A DNA stretch of 64,000 nt from CAVALG01 sp963630555 (GCA_963630555.1 CAVGND010000003.1:1-64000); one strand, 5' to 3'. Shown: positions 31,986 through 40,576, numbered from the stretch's first letter. Notes: a model not told the origin generated them from the sequence alone. Program-made: numbers and translations.

Positions 31986-33472
31986 GCAAAAATGCGGAAG
32001 AAATAAGCAGCATTATAAAAGAGCAGATACGCTCATTGGAAACGGGCAACGAAACAGCCGAAACAGGGACGGTAGTGCTGGTCGGCGACGGTATTGCAAC
32101 CGCCTACGGTCTGCGCAACTGTATGTCGGGCGAACTTTTAGAGTTTGAGGACGGCAGTTTCGGTATGGCACAGAATCTTGAGGCGGAAACCGTGTCGGTC
32201 GCATTGCTTTCAAACAAAAACGATATTAAAGAGGGCAGTCGGGTAAAGCGCACGGGGCGTGTTTTATCGGTGCCGGTGGGTGAAGAACTGCTCGGCAGAG
32301 TCGTCAATGCGCTCGGCGAGCCGATTGACGGCAAGGGCGCCGTAAACTGTACCCAAACACGCCCGACGGAATCGGAAGCACCCGGAATAATAGAAAGAAA
32401 AAGCGTTTCCGTTCCGCTTGAAACGGGTATAAAGGCGATTGACGGTATGATACCGATAGGCCGCGGCCAGCGTGAACTTATAATAGGCGATCGCCAGACG
32501 GGCAAAACCGAAATTGCGATAGATACAATAATAAACCAAAAAGACAGCGGCGTTATCTGCATTTATGTCGCTATCGGGCAAAAGAACACCTCGGTTGTAC
32601 AGATTGCACGCAAACTCGGCAGCGCGGGGGCTATGAAGAATACGATTATCGTTTCCGCCTCGGCGTCCGAAACCGCGCCGCTGCAGTATATTGCGCCGTA
32701 CGCAGGGTGCGCTATGGCTGAATATTTCAGGGAAAAGGGTCGCGATGTGCTTATTGTGTATGACGACCTTTCAAAACACGCCGTGGCGTACCGTGCGCTT
32801 TCCCTGCTTATCCGCCGCCCGCCCGGCCGTGAAGCCTATCCCGGCGATGTGTTCTATTTACATTCAAGATTGCTTGAACGTGCCGCCTGCGTTGCGCCCG
32901 AATACGGCGGAGGTTCGATAACTGCCCTCCCGATAATCGAAACTCAGGCAGGCGATGTTTCGGCATATATACCGACCAATGTTATCTCGATAACCGACGG
33001 TCAGATATTCCTTGAAACCGAACTGTTCCATGCAGGGGTTATGCCTGCCGTAAATCCCGGTATATCGGTCAGCCGTGTCGGCGGCAGCGCCCAGATAAAG
33101 GGTATGAAAGCGGTTGCGGGCGAACTTAAACTTATGTATTCGCAGTACCTTGAACTGCAATCGTTCGCACAGTTCGGCAGCGACCTTGACGCCGATACAA
33201 AACAGCGCCTTGCACGGGGCGAGCGGATCGTCGAAGTGCTTAAACAAAAGCGTAATTCACCCGTGCGCACGGGTTGTCAGGTCGTAATACTCTATGCCGT
33301 GGTAAACGGATATCTTGATAAAATACCGGTAAAAGAAATAGAAACATACGAGCAAAACCTGTACGAGCGGCTTAAAAACGAGCACAGCGACCTGCTGCAG
33401 CGTATTGAGCAAGGCTGCTTTGAGCCCGAAGACAAAGAGCGGATAAAAGCAGTTCTGGCGGAAACGGAGTAA
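31982..33472 (+). CDS. atpA: ATP synthase F1 subunit alpha
   Basis: A 496-residue subunit that binds non-catalytic nucleotide and forms the hexamer with beta. Walker A is GDRQTGKT (about 169-176); Walker B is DVLIVYDDLSKHAVAYR. The alpha signature PAVNPGISVSRVGGSAQIKG is present. The N-terminal 25 residues that bind delta are intact. Four bases of overlap with atpH and four bases of gap to atpG suggest tight coupling. Confidence 0.97.
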   Translation: MSKNAEEISSIIKEQIRSLETGNETAETGTVVLVGDGIATAYGLRNCMSGELLEFEDGSFGMAQNLEAETVSVALLSNKNDIKEGSRVKRTGRVLSVPVGEELLGRVVNALGEPIDGKGAVNCTQTRPTESEAPGIIERKSVSVPLETGIKAIDGMIPIGRGQRELIIGDRQTGKTEIAIDTIINQKDSGVICIYVAIGQKNTSVVQIARKLGSAGAMKNTIIVSASASETAPLQYIAPYAGCAMAEYFREKGRDVLIVYDDLSKHAVAYRALSLLIRRPPGREAYPGDVFYLHSRLLERAACVAPEYGGGSITALPIIETQAGDVSAYIPTNVISITDGQIFLETELFHAGVMPAVNPGISVSRVGGSAQIKGMKAVAGELKLMYSQYLELQSFAQFGSDLDADTKQRLARGERIVEVLKQKRNSPVRTGCQVVILYAVVNGYLDKIPVKEIETYEQNLYERLKNEHSDLLQRIEQGCFEPEDKERIKAVLAETE

Positions 33473-33476
33473 TGTT

Positions 33477-34283
33477 ATGGGAGAGGATATAAGAGCGCTC
33501 CGCACACGGATAAAAAGCGTCGATTCCACCCTGCACCTTACCAATGCGATGGGGCTTGTGGCGTCGTCCAAAATACGGCGCGCAAGCACTGCGGCAACCG
33601 CCGCCGGGGAATATGCGGAACTTATAAGCGAAACGCTTAAAAGCCTTGCCGCCTCCCCCATCTGTCGCGACAGCATATACGGCAAGGAGGGCTCAGGCAC
33701 CGCCAAGGTGATAGTTATAGCGGGCGACAGGGGACTTGCCGGCGGATACAATTCCGCAATTTTTAAAAAAGCGGCGGAATACTGCGGCAGCGACTGCGAG
33801 ATTATTCCTATAGGGAAGCGTGCCTGCGAAAAATATAAAAAACCGATTCGCTCAGCCGAAAATTTTTCGGCTGCCGAGTCGGGCAAACTTGCCGCCGAAC
33901 TCTGCGAAGATTTTAAAAGCGGGAAAATGAGCCGCCTTGTAATAATCGGCACAAAGTATGTGTCAATGCTCCGAAATGAGGTCTTTGCGGAAGAAATATT
34001 GCCGATAAAACCGCCCGAAAACGCGTGCCCGTTTAATGCCGAAGCCGAGCCGGACGAAAAAACCGTGCTTGAACAGGTGATAGGCGAATACCTTACGGGG
34101 GTGATAAGCGCGGCGGTTAAAGAAAGTTTTTTGTGCGAACTTGCCTCCCGCCGCACGGCTATGGATAACGCCGGCAAAAACGCAACCGCAATGATAGACG
34201 ATTTAACGCTTAGATACAACCGCGCAAGGCAAGGCGCGATAACTCAGGAAATAACCGAAATAGTCGCCGGCGGAGACGCGTAA
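33477..34283 (+). CDS. atpG: ATP synthase F1 subunit gamma
   Basis: A 268-residue central-stalk rotor protein, slightly shorter than usual (about 285). The N-terminal helix EDIRALRTRIKSVDSTLHLT and the C-terminal helix ending RYNRARQGAITQEITEIVAG form the coiled axle. The middle AGDRGLAGGYNSAIF is the usual DRGLCGGFN motif. The ATG follows a four-base gap after atpA. Confidence 0.95.
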   Translation: MGEDIRALRTRIKSVDSTLHLTNAMGLVASSKIRRASTAATAAGEYAELISETLKSLAASPICRDSIYGKEGSGTAKVIVIAGDRGLAGGYNSAIFKKAAEYCGSDCEIIPIGKRACEKYKKPIRSAENFSAAESGKLAAELCEDFKSGKMSRLVIIGTKYVSMLRNEVFAEEILPIKPPENACPFNAEAEPDEKTVLEQVIGEYLTGVISAAVKESFLCELASRRTAMDNAGKNATAMIDDLTLRYNRARQGAITQEITEIVAGGDA

Positions 34284-34305
34284 GGCGGCAAAAGGAGGAA
34301 TATCT

Positions 34306-35706
34306 ATGCCCGAAACAAACACAGGTAAGGTGTGCCGCGTTATGGGGCCGGTGGTCGACGTCCGTTTTGCGGAGGGGTACCTGCCGGCTATAAACAATGC
34401 GCTTGAAATAAAATCAGGCGGTAAAAGGCTGATTATCGAGGTCGCGCAGCATATCGGGGATAATACCGTGCGCTGCATCGCTATGGACTCAACCGACGGG
34501 CTGCAGCGTGATATTGATGCAATCGACACGGGCAAACCGATAAGCGTTCCCGTGGGCAAAGAAACGCTCGGCAGAATATTTAACGTTTTAGGCGAAACGG
34601 TGGATAATAAACCCGCGCCCGAAACAAAGGAGCGTTGGGAAATTCACCGCCCTGCCCCTGCATTTGACGAATTGACGTCTTCAGCCGAAATGTTTGAAAC
34701 GGGAATCAAGGTTATCGACCTGCTCTGCCCCTATTCAAAAGGCGGCAAGATAGGACTTTTCGGCGGTGCGGGCGTCGGTAAAACCGTGCTTATAATGGAA
34801 CTTATAAATAATATAGCAAAAGAGCACGGCGGACTTTCGGTGTTTACGGGCGTCGGCGAACGCACCCGTGAGGGCAATGACCTTTATAACGAAATGAAAC
34901 AGTCGGGCGTTCTTAAAAACACTGCGCTTGTCTACGGTCAGATGAACGAACCGCCCGGCGCCAGAATGCGTGTTGCGCTTTCGGGCCTTACCCTGGCTGA
35001 ATATTTCCGCGACCATGACAGGCAGGACGTGCTTTTGTTTATTGATAATATTTTCAGATTCACCCAGGCGGGCAGCGAGGTTTCTGCACTGCTCGGGCGT
35101 ATGCCCTCCGCCGTCGGATATCAGCCGACCCTTGCGAACGAAATGGGCGCTTTGCAGGAGCGTATAACTTCCACCAAAAACGGCTCGGTAACCTCCGTGC
35201 AGGCGGTCTATGTGCCTGCCGACGACCTTACAGACCCTGCACCTGCAACCACATTTGCCCACCTGGACGCCACAACCGTTCTTTCCCGTAAAATATCGTC
35301 ACAGGGCATTTATCCGGCGGTAGATCCGCTTGAATCGACCAGCCGAATACTCTCCCCCGAAGTGCTGGGGCAGGAGCATTATGAAGTGGCGCGCGAAGTT
35401 CAGCGCATTTTGCAGCGGTATACCGAACTGACCGATATTATCGCAATAATGGGTATGGACGAACTGTCGGACGAGGATAAAAGGATTGTGGGCCGCGCGC
35501 GCAGAATACAAAAATTCCTGTCGCAGCCGTTCGATGTGTCCGAAAAATTCACGGGCATACCCGGCAGATATGTCCCCGTGAGCGAAACAATACGCGGATT
35601 TAAGGGCATAATCGAGGGTAAATATGACGATCTGCCCGAATCGGCTTTCCTCTTTGTCGGAACGATAGAAGAAGCCGTTAAAAAAGCGGAGAAGGTGGCG
35701 CAATGA
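34306..35706 (+). CDS. atpD: ATP synthase F1 subunit beta
   Basis: A 466-residue catalytic subunit. The P-loop GGAGVGKT is at about 153-160, preceded by the phosphate-binding region KVIDLLCPYSKGGKIGLFG. The catalytic Glu lies in TGVGERTREGNDLY, Walker B is VLLFIDNIFRF, and the signature PAVDPLESTSRIL is present. The DELSDEDK sequence near the C-terminus is the DELSEED loop that drives gamma. Four bases overlap atpC. Confidence 0.97.
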   Translation: MPETNTGKVCRVMGPVVDVRFAEGYLPAINNALEIKSGGKRLIIEVAQHIGDNTVRCIAMDSTDGLQRDIDAIDTGKPISVPVGKETLGRIFNVLGETVDNKPAPETKERWEIHRPAPAFDELTSSAEMFETGIKVIDLLCPYSKGGKIGLFGGAGVGKTVLIMELINNIAKEHGGLSVFTGVGERTREGNDLYNEMKQSGVLKNTALVYGQMNEPPGARMRVALSGLTLAEYFRDHDRQDVLLFIDNIFRFTQAGSEVSALLGRMPSAVGYQPTLANEMGALQERITSTKNGSVTSVQAVYVPADDLTDPAPATTFAHLDATTVLSRKISSQGIYPAVDPLESTSRILSPEVLGQEHYEVAREVQRILQRYTELTDIIAIMGMDELSDEDKRIVGRARRIQKFLSQPFDVSEKFTGIPGRYVPVSETIRGFKGIIEGKYDDLPESAFLFVGTIEEAVKKAEKVAQ

Positions 35707-35963
35707 GCGGATTTCACCTTAAAATCGCTTCACCCGACGGCAAAATATTCGAGGGGGAGGTAACCTCGCTTTCGGTTCGCGGCGTCGCGGGCGACTTTGC
35801 GGTTTTGGCAAATCACGCACCGTTTATAACCGCCGTGAAACCCTGTATTTGTAAGATTACATTGCCCGACGGCAGCGAAAAAAAGGCAAATATCGGGGGC
35901 GGAATACTGTCGGTTGACGGGGGCGAAGCCCGACTGATGTCGCATAGTTTTAACCTGATTTAA
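35703..35963 (+). CDS. atpC: ATP synthase F1 subunit epsilon, lacking the C-terminal helices
   Basis: Only 86 residues, against about 130-140 for the family. The N-terminal ten-strand beta-sandwich is complete (HLKIASPDGKIFEGEVTSLS, GDFAVLANHAPFITAVKP, and ending ILSVDGGEARLMS). The protein stops there (HSFNLI), so the C-terminal alpha-hairpin that can extend into F1 and block ATP hydrolysis is missing. The stop codon lies in a clean reading frame, with nothing resembling the missing helices downstream. It is the last gene of the operon; no clear terminator was seen after it. Confidence 0.92.
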   Translation: MSGFHLKIASPDGKIFEGEVTSLSVRGVAGDFAVLANHAPFITAVKPCICKITLPDGSEKKANIGGGILSVDGGEARLMSHSFNLI

Positions 35964-36200
35964 CGAATAATTATCGGTGCCCTAATCTAATATCCGGCTC
36001 CCGATTCCCAGCCCCTGACTTCTGATTCCTGTTTTTCGCCGCCGGTGTGCAAACCGCATGTTTTCGTTAGGCGGCGTTGCCAAATAACGGACGGCACGCA
36101 CTTGCCCTTACCTCCCGTTCTGGACGTTAGACGATAGACTGTAGATATTAGATGTGGTAGATATCAGTTTGTACGCTTACGGCACGCACTGACCCTTGCC

Positions 36201-36256
36201 TCCACCTGACGGGGGAGGTGGGTTTTGACCGTAGGTCAAAACTCGGAGGGAGAGAT
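36201..36256 (-). repeat. Interspersed palindromic repeat, variant with a different stem
   Basis: Contains GGTTTTGACC, GTA, GGTCAAAACT, then CGGAGGGAGAGATA. Read on the minus strand it begins TATCTCTCCCTCCG, as does the copy at 20917. CCTCCACC and GGGGGAGGTGG form an outer stem. Confidence 0.55.
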
Positions 36257-36384
36257 AACGAAGGCTGACGAAAAACCACAGACTTCAGGCATTGAATATC
36301 TTATATCAGACTTTAATTTTAGATATTAGATAATGGTAACGGTAGTTAGGGAATAGACAGTAACCTGTTCTTACCGGTGGTTTT

Positions 36385-36430
36385 TTCTCTCCCTCAGTCA
36401 AAAATCAAAGATTTTTGCCAGCTCTCGGCT
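36385..36430 (+). repeat. Interspersed palindromic repeat, copy 2
   Basis: TCTCTCCCTCA, GTCAAAAATC, AAA, GATTTTTGCC, AGCTCTCGGCT. This is the same as the copy at 20917-20963 except for a few bases, 15 kb away. Confidence 0.7.
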
Positions 36431-36496
36431 GCCGCCTCGGTCGGTGCTTCTGCTCCGCAGAGGTGTCCACCGGACACCCGCACTCTCGCCAGAGGG

Positions 36497-36600
36497 GCCA
36501 AGGGCGGCTACGCCGCCGAATAGATAACGGAAGTCGGGCAAAGCCAAGGGCGGTAAACCGCCGGATAACGGAAGTCGGGTAAAGACAAGGGCGGCGGTAA
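36497..36600 (+). repeat. Tandem repeat of 41-46 bp, about 2.4 units
   Basis: Units start at 36497, 36543 and 36584. Each has CCAAGGGCGG, a small inverted repeat (GGCGGCTACGCCGCC or GGCGGTAAACCGCC), and GATAACGGAAGTCGGG. The third unit is partial. Confidence 0.75.
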
Positions 36601-36714
36601 AATGTGCAAGAGTTTGAAAAACACCGTCTGTTAGCCGATTTACGCCCGCCGCATCTGCATCACATATCCAACATCTGCAGTCTAATATCAGGCTCGTATA
36701 TAAATTAAGCCGAC

Positions 36715-36754
36715 AAAACGACCTTTCACTTTATTTAAGTGTCAGGTCGTTTTT
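36715..36754 (-). terminator. Terminator after the SleB-like gene
   Basis: AAAACGACCT and AGGTCGTTTT form the outer stem, with CACTT and AAGTG pairing inside. It lies 22 bases beyond the stop codon of the leftward gene. Confidence 0.75.
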
Positions 36755-36775
36755 GGGACTGAGGGTTTTTGCACA

Positions 36776-37444
36776 CTAAGAACAAAATCGGTGCTTACCG
36801 ATAACTTTTATAAGCGGTCGGCTCCATATCCAGGAACTTGTGGCGGTGGACGGGTTGAAATAATAAATTGCGCCGCCGCTCGGGTCAAGTCCGTTAAGCG
36901 CATCGCGCGCCGCCGAATATGCACTGTCGGACACGGGCTTATTGAACTGCCCGTCGCTCAAACAGGAAAATGCGCCTTTTTGGTATATCACGCCCGACAC
37001 CGAATCGGGGAACGACGGGTGCTTTACCCTGTTTAACACCACTGCGCCGACGGCTACCTGACCCGAATACGGCTCGCCGCGCGCCTCTGCCGATATCAGC
37101 CTTGCAAGCAGGTTATAATCATTGCTTGAATAGGAGGAATTTCCACCCGACGCTGCGCCGCCGCTTGACAGACCTATCTTTTCAAGCGTTTCGGCACCTG
37201 CAATTCCGTCCGCCGTCAGACCGTGTTTTTTCTGGAATTTTATAACCGCATTTTTGGTCGCCGTACCGTATATGCCGTCAACGGCACCGCCGTAATATCC
37301 CCATGCTTTCAGCCTTTTTTGAATATTACGCACCTCTTCCCCGCGCGACCCTGTTTTGGAAACGGCGGATGACTGAAAACAAAATGTAAAAATCAGCGTT
37401 ATTGCCAAAAGTGCCGTAATAACTTTTTTTGAACATCTTTTCAT
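36776..37444 (-). CDS. SleB-like cell wall hydrolase
   Basis: About 222 residues, exported. Signal peptide (KKVITALLAITLIFTFCFQS), a peptidoglycan-binding domain (GSRGEEVRNIQKRLKAWGYY, DGIYGTATKNAVIKFQ), a Ser/Gly linker, and a Hydrolase_2 domain (LLARLISAEARGEPYSGQVA, GAVVLNRVKHPSFPDSVSGV, IYQKGAFS). The catalytic Glu is likely in SAEARGE. The order matches SleB, the lytic transglycosylase that degrades the spore cortex in germination; CwlJ lacks the binding domain. The ATG at 37444 is preferred over a GTG 12 bases upstream that abuts AAAGG. It is divergent from rpmH. Confidence 0.87.
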   Translation of the reverse strand: MKRCSKKVITALLAITLIFTFCFQSSAVSKTGSRGEEVRNIQKRLKAWGYYGGAVDGIYGTATKNAVIKFQKKHGLTADGIAGAETLEKIGLSSGGAASGGNSSYSSNDYNLLARLISAEARGEPYSGQVAVGAVVLNRVKHPSFPDSVSGVIYQKGAFSCLSDGQFNKPVSDSAYSAARDALNGLDPSGGAIYYFNPSTATSSWIWSRPLIKVIGKHRFCS

Positions 37445-37662
37445 AATTTTAATCACTGCCTTTGCGGTTCGGCTTTTATCGGATTTTCTTTACGGAAGAC
37501 AGGCGGCGCGTAAATTTCGTCGGGCGCAATGCGGCGGGTCATGCCGCCGTTCCGTTTCAAAGGCACCGCGGTTAAATGTCCGGAAGTTCCGTGAATTTAT
37601 AATATTTTTTTCCGTTTTAAAAAAAATATTCCCTCCCCCGGGCAAAAGACGCAAATTTTTTA

Positions 37663-37691
37663 TTGACAAAATCTCGGTTTTTAAGTATAAT
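37663..37691 (+). promoter_or_regulatory. Promoter of the rpmH-rnpA cluster
   Basis: TTGACA, 17-bp spacer, TATAAT: a perfect consensus, 113 bp before rpmH, leaving an untranslated leader of about 105 bases. No cluster of DnaA boxes was seen in 37445-37803. Confidence 0.8.
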
Positions 37692-37803
37692 TTTATCTTG
37701 ATAGGTTGTGTTACTGTTTTCATTTTTAAATTTCGGCTTGCCGCATGGCCGTTTTGTATGTAACGCAACAGGATTTTATGCGGTCGAAGGAGGATCAAAG
37801 TAG

Positions 37804-37938
37804 ATGAAAAGAACATATCAGCCTAAGAAACTTCACCGCAAGAGGGAACACGGTTTCAGAAAAAGAATGGCCACCGCAAACGGAAGAAAGGTTCTCGCCC
37901 GCCGCAGATCAAAAGGCAGAAAGACCCTTACCTACTAA
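37804..37938 (+). CDS. rpmH: 50S ribosomal protein L34
   Basis: A 44-residue, highly basic ribosomal protein: MKRTYQPKKLHRKREHGFRK, then RMATANGRKVLARRRSKGRK, ending TLTY. The length and sequence are typical. GAAGGAGG stands before the ATG. It is the first gene of the conserved rpmH-rnpA-yidD-yidC-jag group. Confidence 0.98.
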   Translation: MKRTYQPKKLHRKREHGFRKRMATANGRKVLARRRSKGRKTLTY

Positions 37939-37940
37939 TG

Positions 37941-37962
37941 AAAGGCCACAACAGTGGTCTTT
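37941..37962 (+). terminator. Hairpin between rpmH and rnpA
   Basis: AAAGGCCAC, AACA, GTGGTCTTT. It begins two bases after the rpmH stop. It may partly terminate or process the message, lowering rnpA relative to rpmH. Confidence 0.5.
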
Positions 37963-37982
37963 CACTGTATTATGAGATCTGA

Positions 37983-38330
37983 TTGAACGGATTGATTTAC
38001 GTGATTCTTGAAACTCTGAATTTGAATAAAGATTTTCGCCGTGCCTACTGGCGCGGAAAGTCCTATACGGGTTCACGGCTTGTAACCTACGTTTTGCCGA
38101 ACCGCAGCGGCAAAATAAGATTTGGAATCACTACAAGCAAAAGAATCGGCGGCGCGGTGCAGCGCAATCGTGCGCGCAGGGTTATAAAGGCAGCCTTTCG
38201 CTCCTGCCTGCCCGAAATTTCAGGTTCCGCCGATATCGTCTTTGTGGCACGCGTTAAAACCACCTATTCTAAAAGCACTAAAGTTGAAAAAGATATGCGC
38301 GCCCATTTACGGGAGGCAGGCCTTTTATGA
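37983..38330 (+). CDS. rnpA: Ribonuclease P protein component
   Basis: Up to 115 residues. It binds RNase P RNA and helps to mature tRNA 5' ends. The N-terminal helix LNLNKDFRRAYWRGKSYTGS and the RNR signature KRIGGAVQRNRARRVIKAAF are clear. The start is uncertain: a TTG at 37983, or a GTG at 38001 that removes six residues; neither has a strong ribosome binding site, and no ATG precedes the conserved part. Its stop overlaps yidD by four bases. Confidence 0.93.
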   Translation: MNGLIYVILETLNLNKDFRRAYWRGKSYTGSRLVTYVLPNRSGKIRFGITTSKRIGGAVQRNRARRVIKAAFRSCLPEISGSADIVFVARVKTTYSKSTKVEKDMRAHLREAGLL

Positions 38331-38554
38331 AAAGGCTGCTGATAGCCGCCGTAAAATTTTACAGGAAAACCATTTCTCCCCTGACGCCCGGCACCTGCAG
38401 ATTTATACCTACCTGCTCCGAATATGCTGTGGAAGCGCTTGAAAAACGCGGTGCTCTGGTTGGGTTGGGGCTTACGGTATGGCGATTGCTTCGCTGCAAT
38501 CCCTTCAACAAACACTGCGGGTATGACCCCGTACCTGAAAAGAAAAACAAGTGA
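38327..38554 (+). CDS. yidD: Membrane protein insertion efficiency factor YidD
   Basis: A 75-residue protein with the family signature ISPLTPGTCRFIPTCSEYAV, the LGLTVWRLLRCNPF helix, and a terminal CGYDPVP. An amphipathic N-terminal helix (KRLLIAAVKFYRK) docks at the membrane. It supports YidC-dependent insertion and overlaps rnpA by four bases. Confidence 0.96.
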   Translation: MKRLLIAAVKFYRKTISPLTPGTCRFIPTCSEYAVEALEKRGALVGLGLTVWRLLRCNPFNKHCGYDPVPEKKNK

Positions 38555-38615
38555 ACGAAATCCGGCACCGTGCGTAATTTCCGCCGTGCCCGATATTCGG
38601 GATTGGAGATATTAA

Positions 38616-39494
38616 ATGGGAATAATCGGTGTGCCGATGGGCTATGTGCTCAGGTGGCTTATGTCAATTTCCGGCAACAATTTCGCTTTGGCTGTATTCT
38701 TGTTTACAATACTCGTAAACCTTGTAATGCTGCCGCTTACGATAAAAACGCAAAAAACATCCATGAAACAGGCTCGCCTTCGCCCGAAACTTGAAGCAAT
38801 CAAGAAAAAATACGGGGATGACCGTATGAAGGTTCAGCAGGCAACGCAGGAACTTTATACCAAAGAGGGTGTATCGCCTGCCGGCGGCTGTTTGCCTATG
38901 GTTTTGCGCCTTGTGTTTATGATGGGCGTTTACGAAGTTATAAGAAAGCCGATAAGTTATATTGCCAACCTTAAAGTTTCCGACAAAGCGCTTAAAGCGC
39001 TCGGCGGAAGTGCGAAGAGCGAAATCACACTGCTTAAACATATTGATAAAGCAGGCAAGTATTTCTCCGCATCGGAGATTGAAAAAATCGAGAAGATTGA
39101 TTTTAACTGGCTCGGTATTCAGTTGACCGAGCGCCCCCATTTCAGTTGGGATATTATCGGCGGCTGGGAAAAAATCTGGCTTATCCCCCTGCTTGCATTC
39201 GCGGCGGCTATGATAAACAGCATCGTTATGCTTATAATAAATAAAAAAATCAATCCCGACCAACCCAATATGGCAGGTATGATGCTTACAATGCCGCTTA
39301 TATCCCTGTTCTTTGCTTTCAGCCTTGAAGGCGCGGTCGGTTTCTATTGGATATGCTCAAGTCTTATCTCCTGCGTGGTACAGGCGTTGGTTACCATACG
39401 CTACAACCCCAACAGACTTATGGCGGAGGATCGCCTTAAAGCGATTACGGCACGCGACATTTACGAAAAAAAGAAAATTTCGGAAGAAAAATAA
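38616..39494 (+). CDS. yidC: Membrane protein insertase YidC/OxaA
   Basis: A 292-residue Oxa1-type insertase. Segments seen are FALAVFLFTILVNLVMLPLT, the cytoplasmic hairpin TSMKQARLRPKLEAIKKKYG, and the AGGCLPMVLRLVFMMGVYEV helix. The groove Arg seen in Bacillus YidC is at MVLR. Two later helices follow (LIPLLAFAAAMINSIVMLII; GAVGFYWICSSLISCVVQAL). There is no lipoprotein signal, unlike Bacillus SpoIIIJ. A GGAG sequence precedes the ATG. Confidence 0.95.
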   Translation: MGIIGVPMGYVLRWLMSISGNNFALAVFLFTILVNLVMLPLTIKTQKTSMKQARLRPKLEAIKKKYGDDRMKVQQATQELYTKEGVSPAGGCLPMVLRLVFMMGVYEVIRKPISYIANLKVSDKALKALGGSAKSEITLLKHIDKAGKYFSASEIEKIEKIDFNWLGIQLTERPHFSWDIIGGWEKIWLIPLLAFAAAMINSIVMLIINKKINPDQPNMAGMMLTMPLISLFFAFSLEGAVGFYWICSSLISCVVQALVTIRYNPNRLMAEDRLKAITARDIYEKKKISEEK

Positions 39495-39524
39495 TTATCC
39501 GTTTTTATATTAGGAGGATCTGAA

Positions 39525-40463
39525 TTGATAAAAGAAGCACTCGGCAAAGCCGATACGGTTGAAGAAGCAAGGGAACGCGCACTTGCAGGATTAAAGGCCA
39601 AAAACAAGATTAAAGATACCGCGGATATCCGGTACGAAGTTCTGGAAATGCCCAAAGCCAAGGTTTTGGGATTGTTCGGCGGCAAACTTGCCGTCGTTAA
39701 GGCATTTGTTGAATTACCCGATGAAAAACCGGCAAAAAAACAACCCGCAAAAGGTGACCGGCAGAAGGCACCTGCCGATAAAAAGGCTCAACCCGAAAAG
39801 AAAGAAAAAAACGCTCCGGCAAAGGGCGAAAATACCGGTGCTGCCGCCGCCGAGGCTGCGGGCGTACCTGTTGACAGGCTTGAAAAGTCGGGCAACGCCG
39901 CAAAGGCTGCAGCATATATAACCGAAATTCTGAAAGAACTCGGCTGCAATGATGTTAAAATGACGGTTGACGAAAAGGATGACGGTGCGGCAATAAATGT
40001 TGAGGGTGATAACCTCGGCGTTGTAATAGGCCGCCGCGGTGAAACGCTTGACGCACTGCAGTACCTTGCCTCGCTTGCGGCAAGCAAGAAGGGCGAGGGA
40101 TATTACCGCGTAGTAATAAATGTGGGCGATTACCGCGAAAAACGCGCCGCCTCGCTTGAGGGATTGGCAAAAAAGACCGCCGCAACAGCCATCAGACTTC
40201 ATCGCAGCCGCTCACTTGAGCCGATGAACCCGTATGAGCGCAGAATAGTTCATACCGCAATACAGGGTGTTGAAGGCGTTACCTCCAAATCAATAGGCGA
40301 AGGGTCAAGAAGACACGTCGTAATCATTCCCGATAATGCCGAGCGCCGCCCGCGCGGAAACTACGGCAGGGAACGTGCCGCATATAATGCCGTGCCTGCA
40401 CAGGAAACCGAAAAGAGGGCTGACGCTCAAAGTATGCCGCTTTACGGAAGAATAGATAAGTAG
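39525..40463 (+). CDS. jag: RNA-binding protein KhpB (Jag)
   Basis: A 312-residue RNA-binding protein. The Jag N-terminal domain (about 1-52) starts IKEALGKADTVEEARERALA and is followed by a Lys/Ala/Pro-rich linker. A KH domain contains DNLGVVIGRRGETLDALQYL and the C-terminal R3H domain contains LEPMNPYERRIVHTAIQGVE. It acts with KhpA as a small RNA chaperone affecting cell division and envelope synthesis. The start is a TTG seven bases after AGGAGG. The last 35 residues are not conserved. Confidence 0.93.
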   Translation: MIKEALGKADTVEEARERALAGLKAKNKIKDTADIRYEVLEMPKAKVLGLFGGKLAVVKAFVELPDEKPAKKQPAKGDRQKAPADKKAQPEKKEKNAPAKGENTGAAAAEAAGVPVDRLEKSGNAAKAAAYITEILKELGCNDVKMTVDEKDDGAAINVEGDNLGVVIGRRGETLDALQYLASLAASKKGEGYYRVVINVGDYREKRAASLEGLAKKTAATAIRLHRSRSLEPMNPYERRIVHTAIQGVEGVTSKSIGEGSRRHVVIIPDNAERRPRGNYGRERAAYNAVPAQETEKRADAQSMPLYGRIDK

Positions 40464-40576
40464 TTTAAAACCTCGGGGCGTATTCTGCGGATTTGCCTCG
40501 GGGTATTTTTTGAATATGGCAATATTTTCTCTTTCGGGTGTATTCCGGCATATTAACCGTGAAAGGAAGCGCTGTT

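Larger units (their letters stand above)
35964..36775. other. Gene-free, repeat-rich spacer
   Basis: About 800 bp without a supported gene. It contains A/T-rich TAGATATTAGAT-type simple sequence (36120-36170, 36290-36340), two palindromic interspersed elements, a tandem repeat, and the terminator of the SleB-like gene at its right end. Confidence 0.7.

Noticed and set aside
36497..36600. CRISPR-like array
   Set aside because: Units are directly adjacent without unique spacers and only about 2.4 copies exist.
37445..37803. Possible oriC next to the rpmH cluster
   Set aside because: No cluster of TTATCCACA-like boxes was seen; only a promoter and A/T-rich hairpins.
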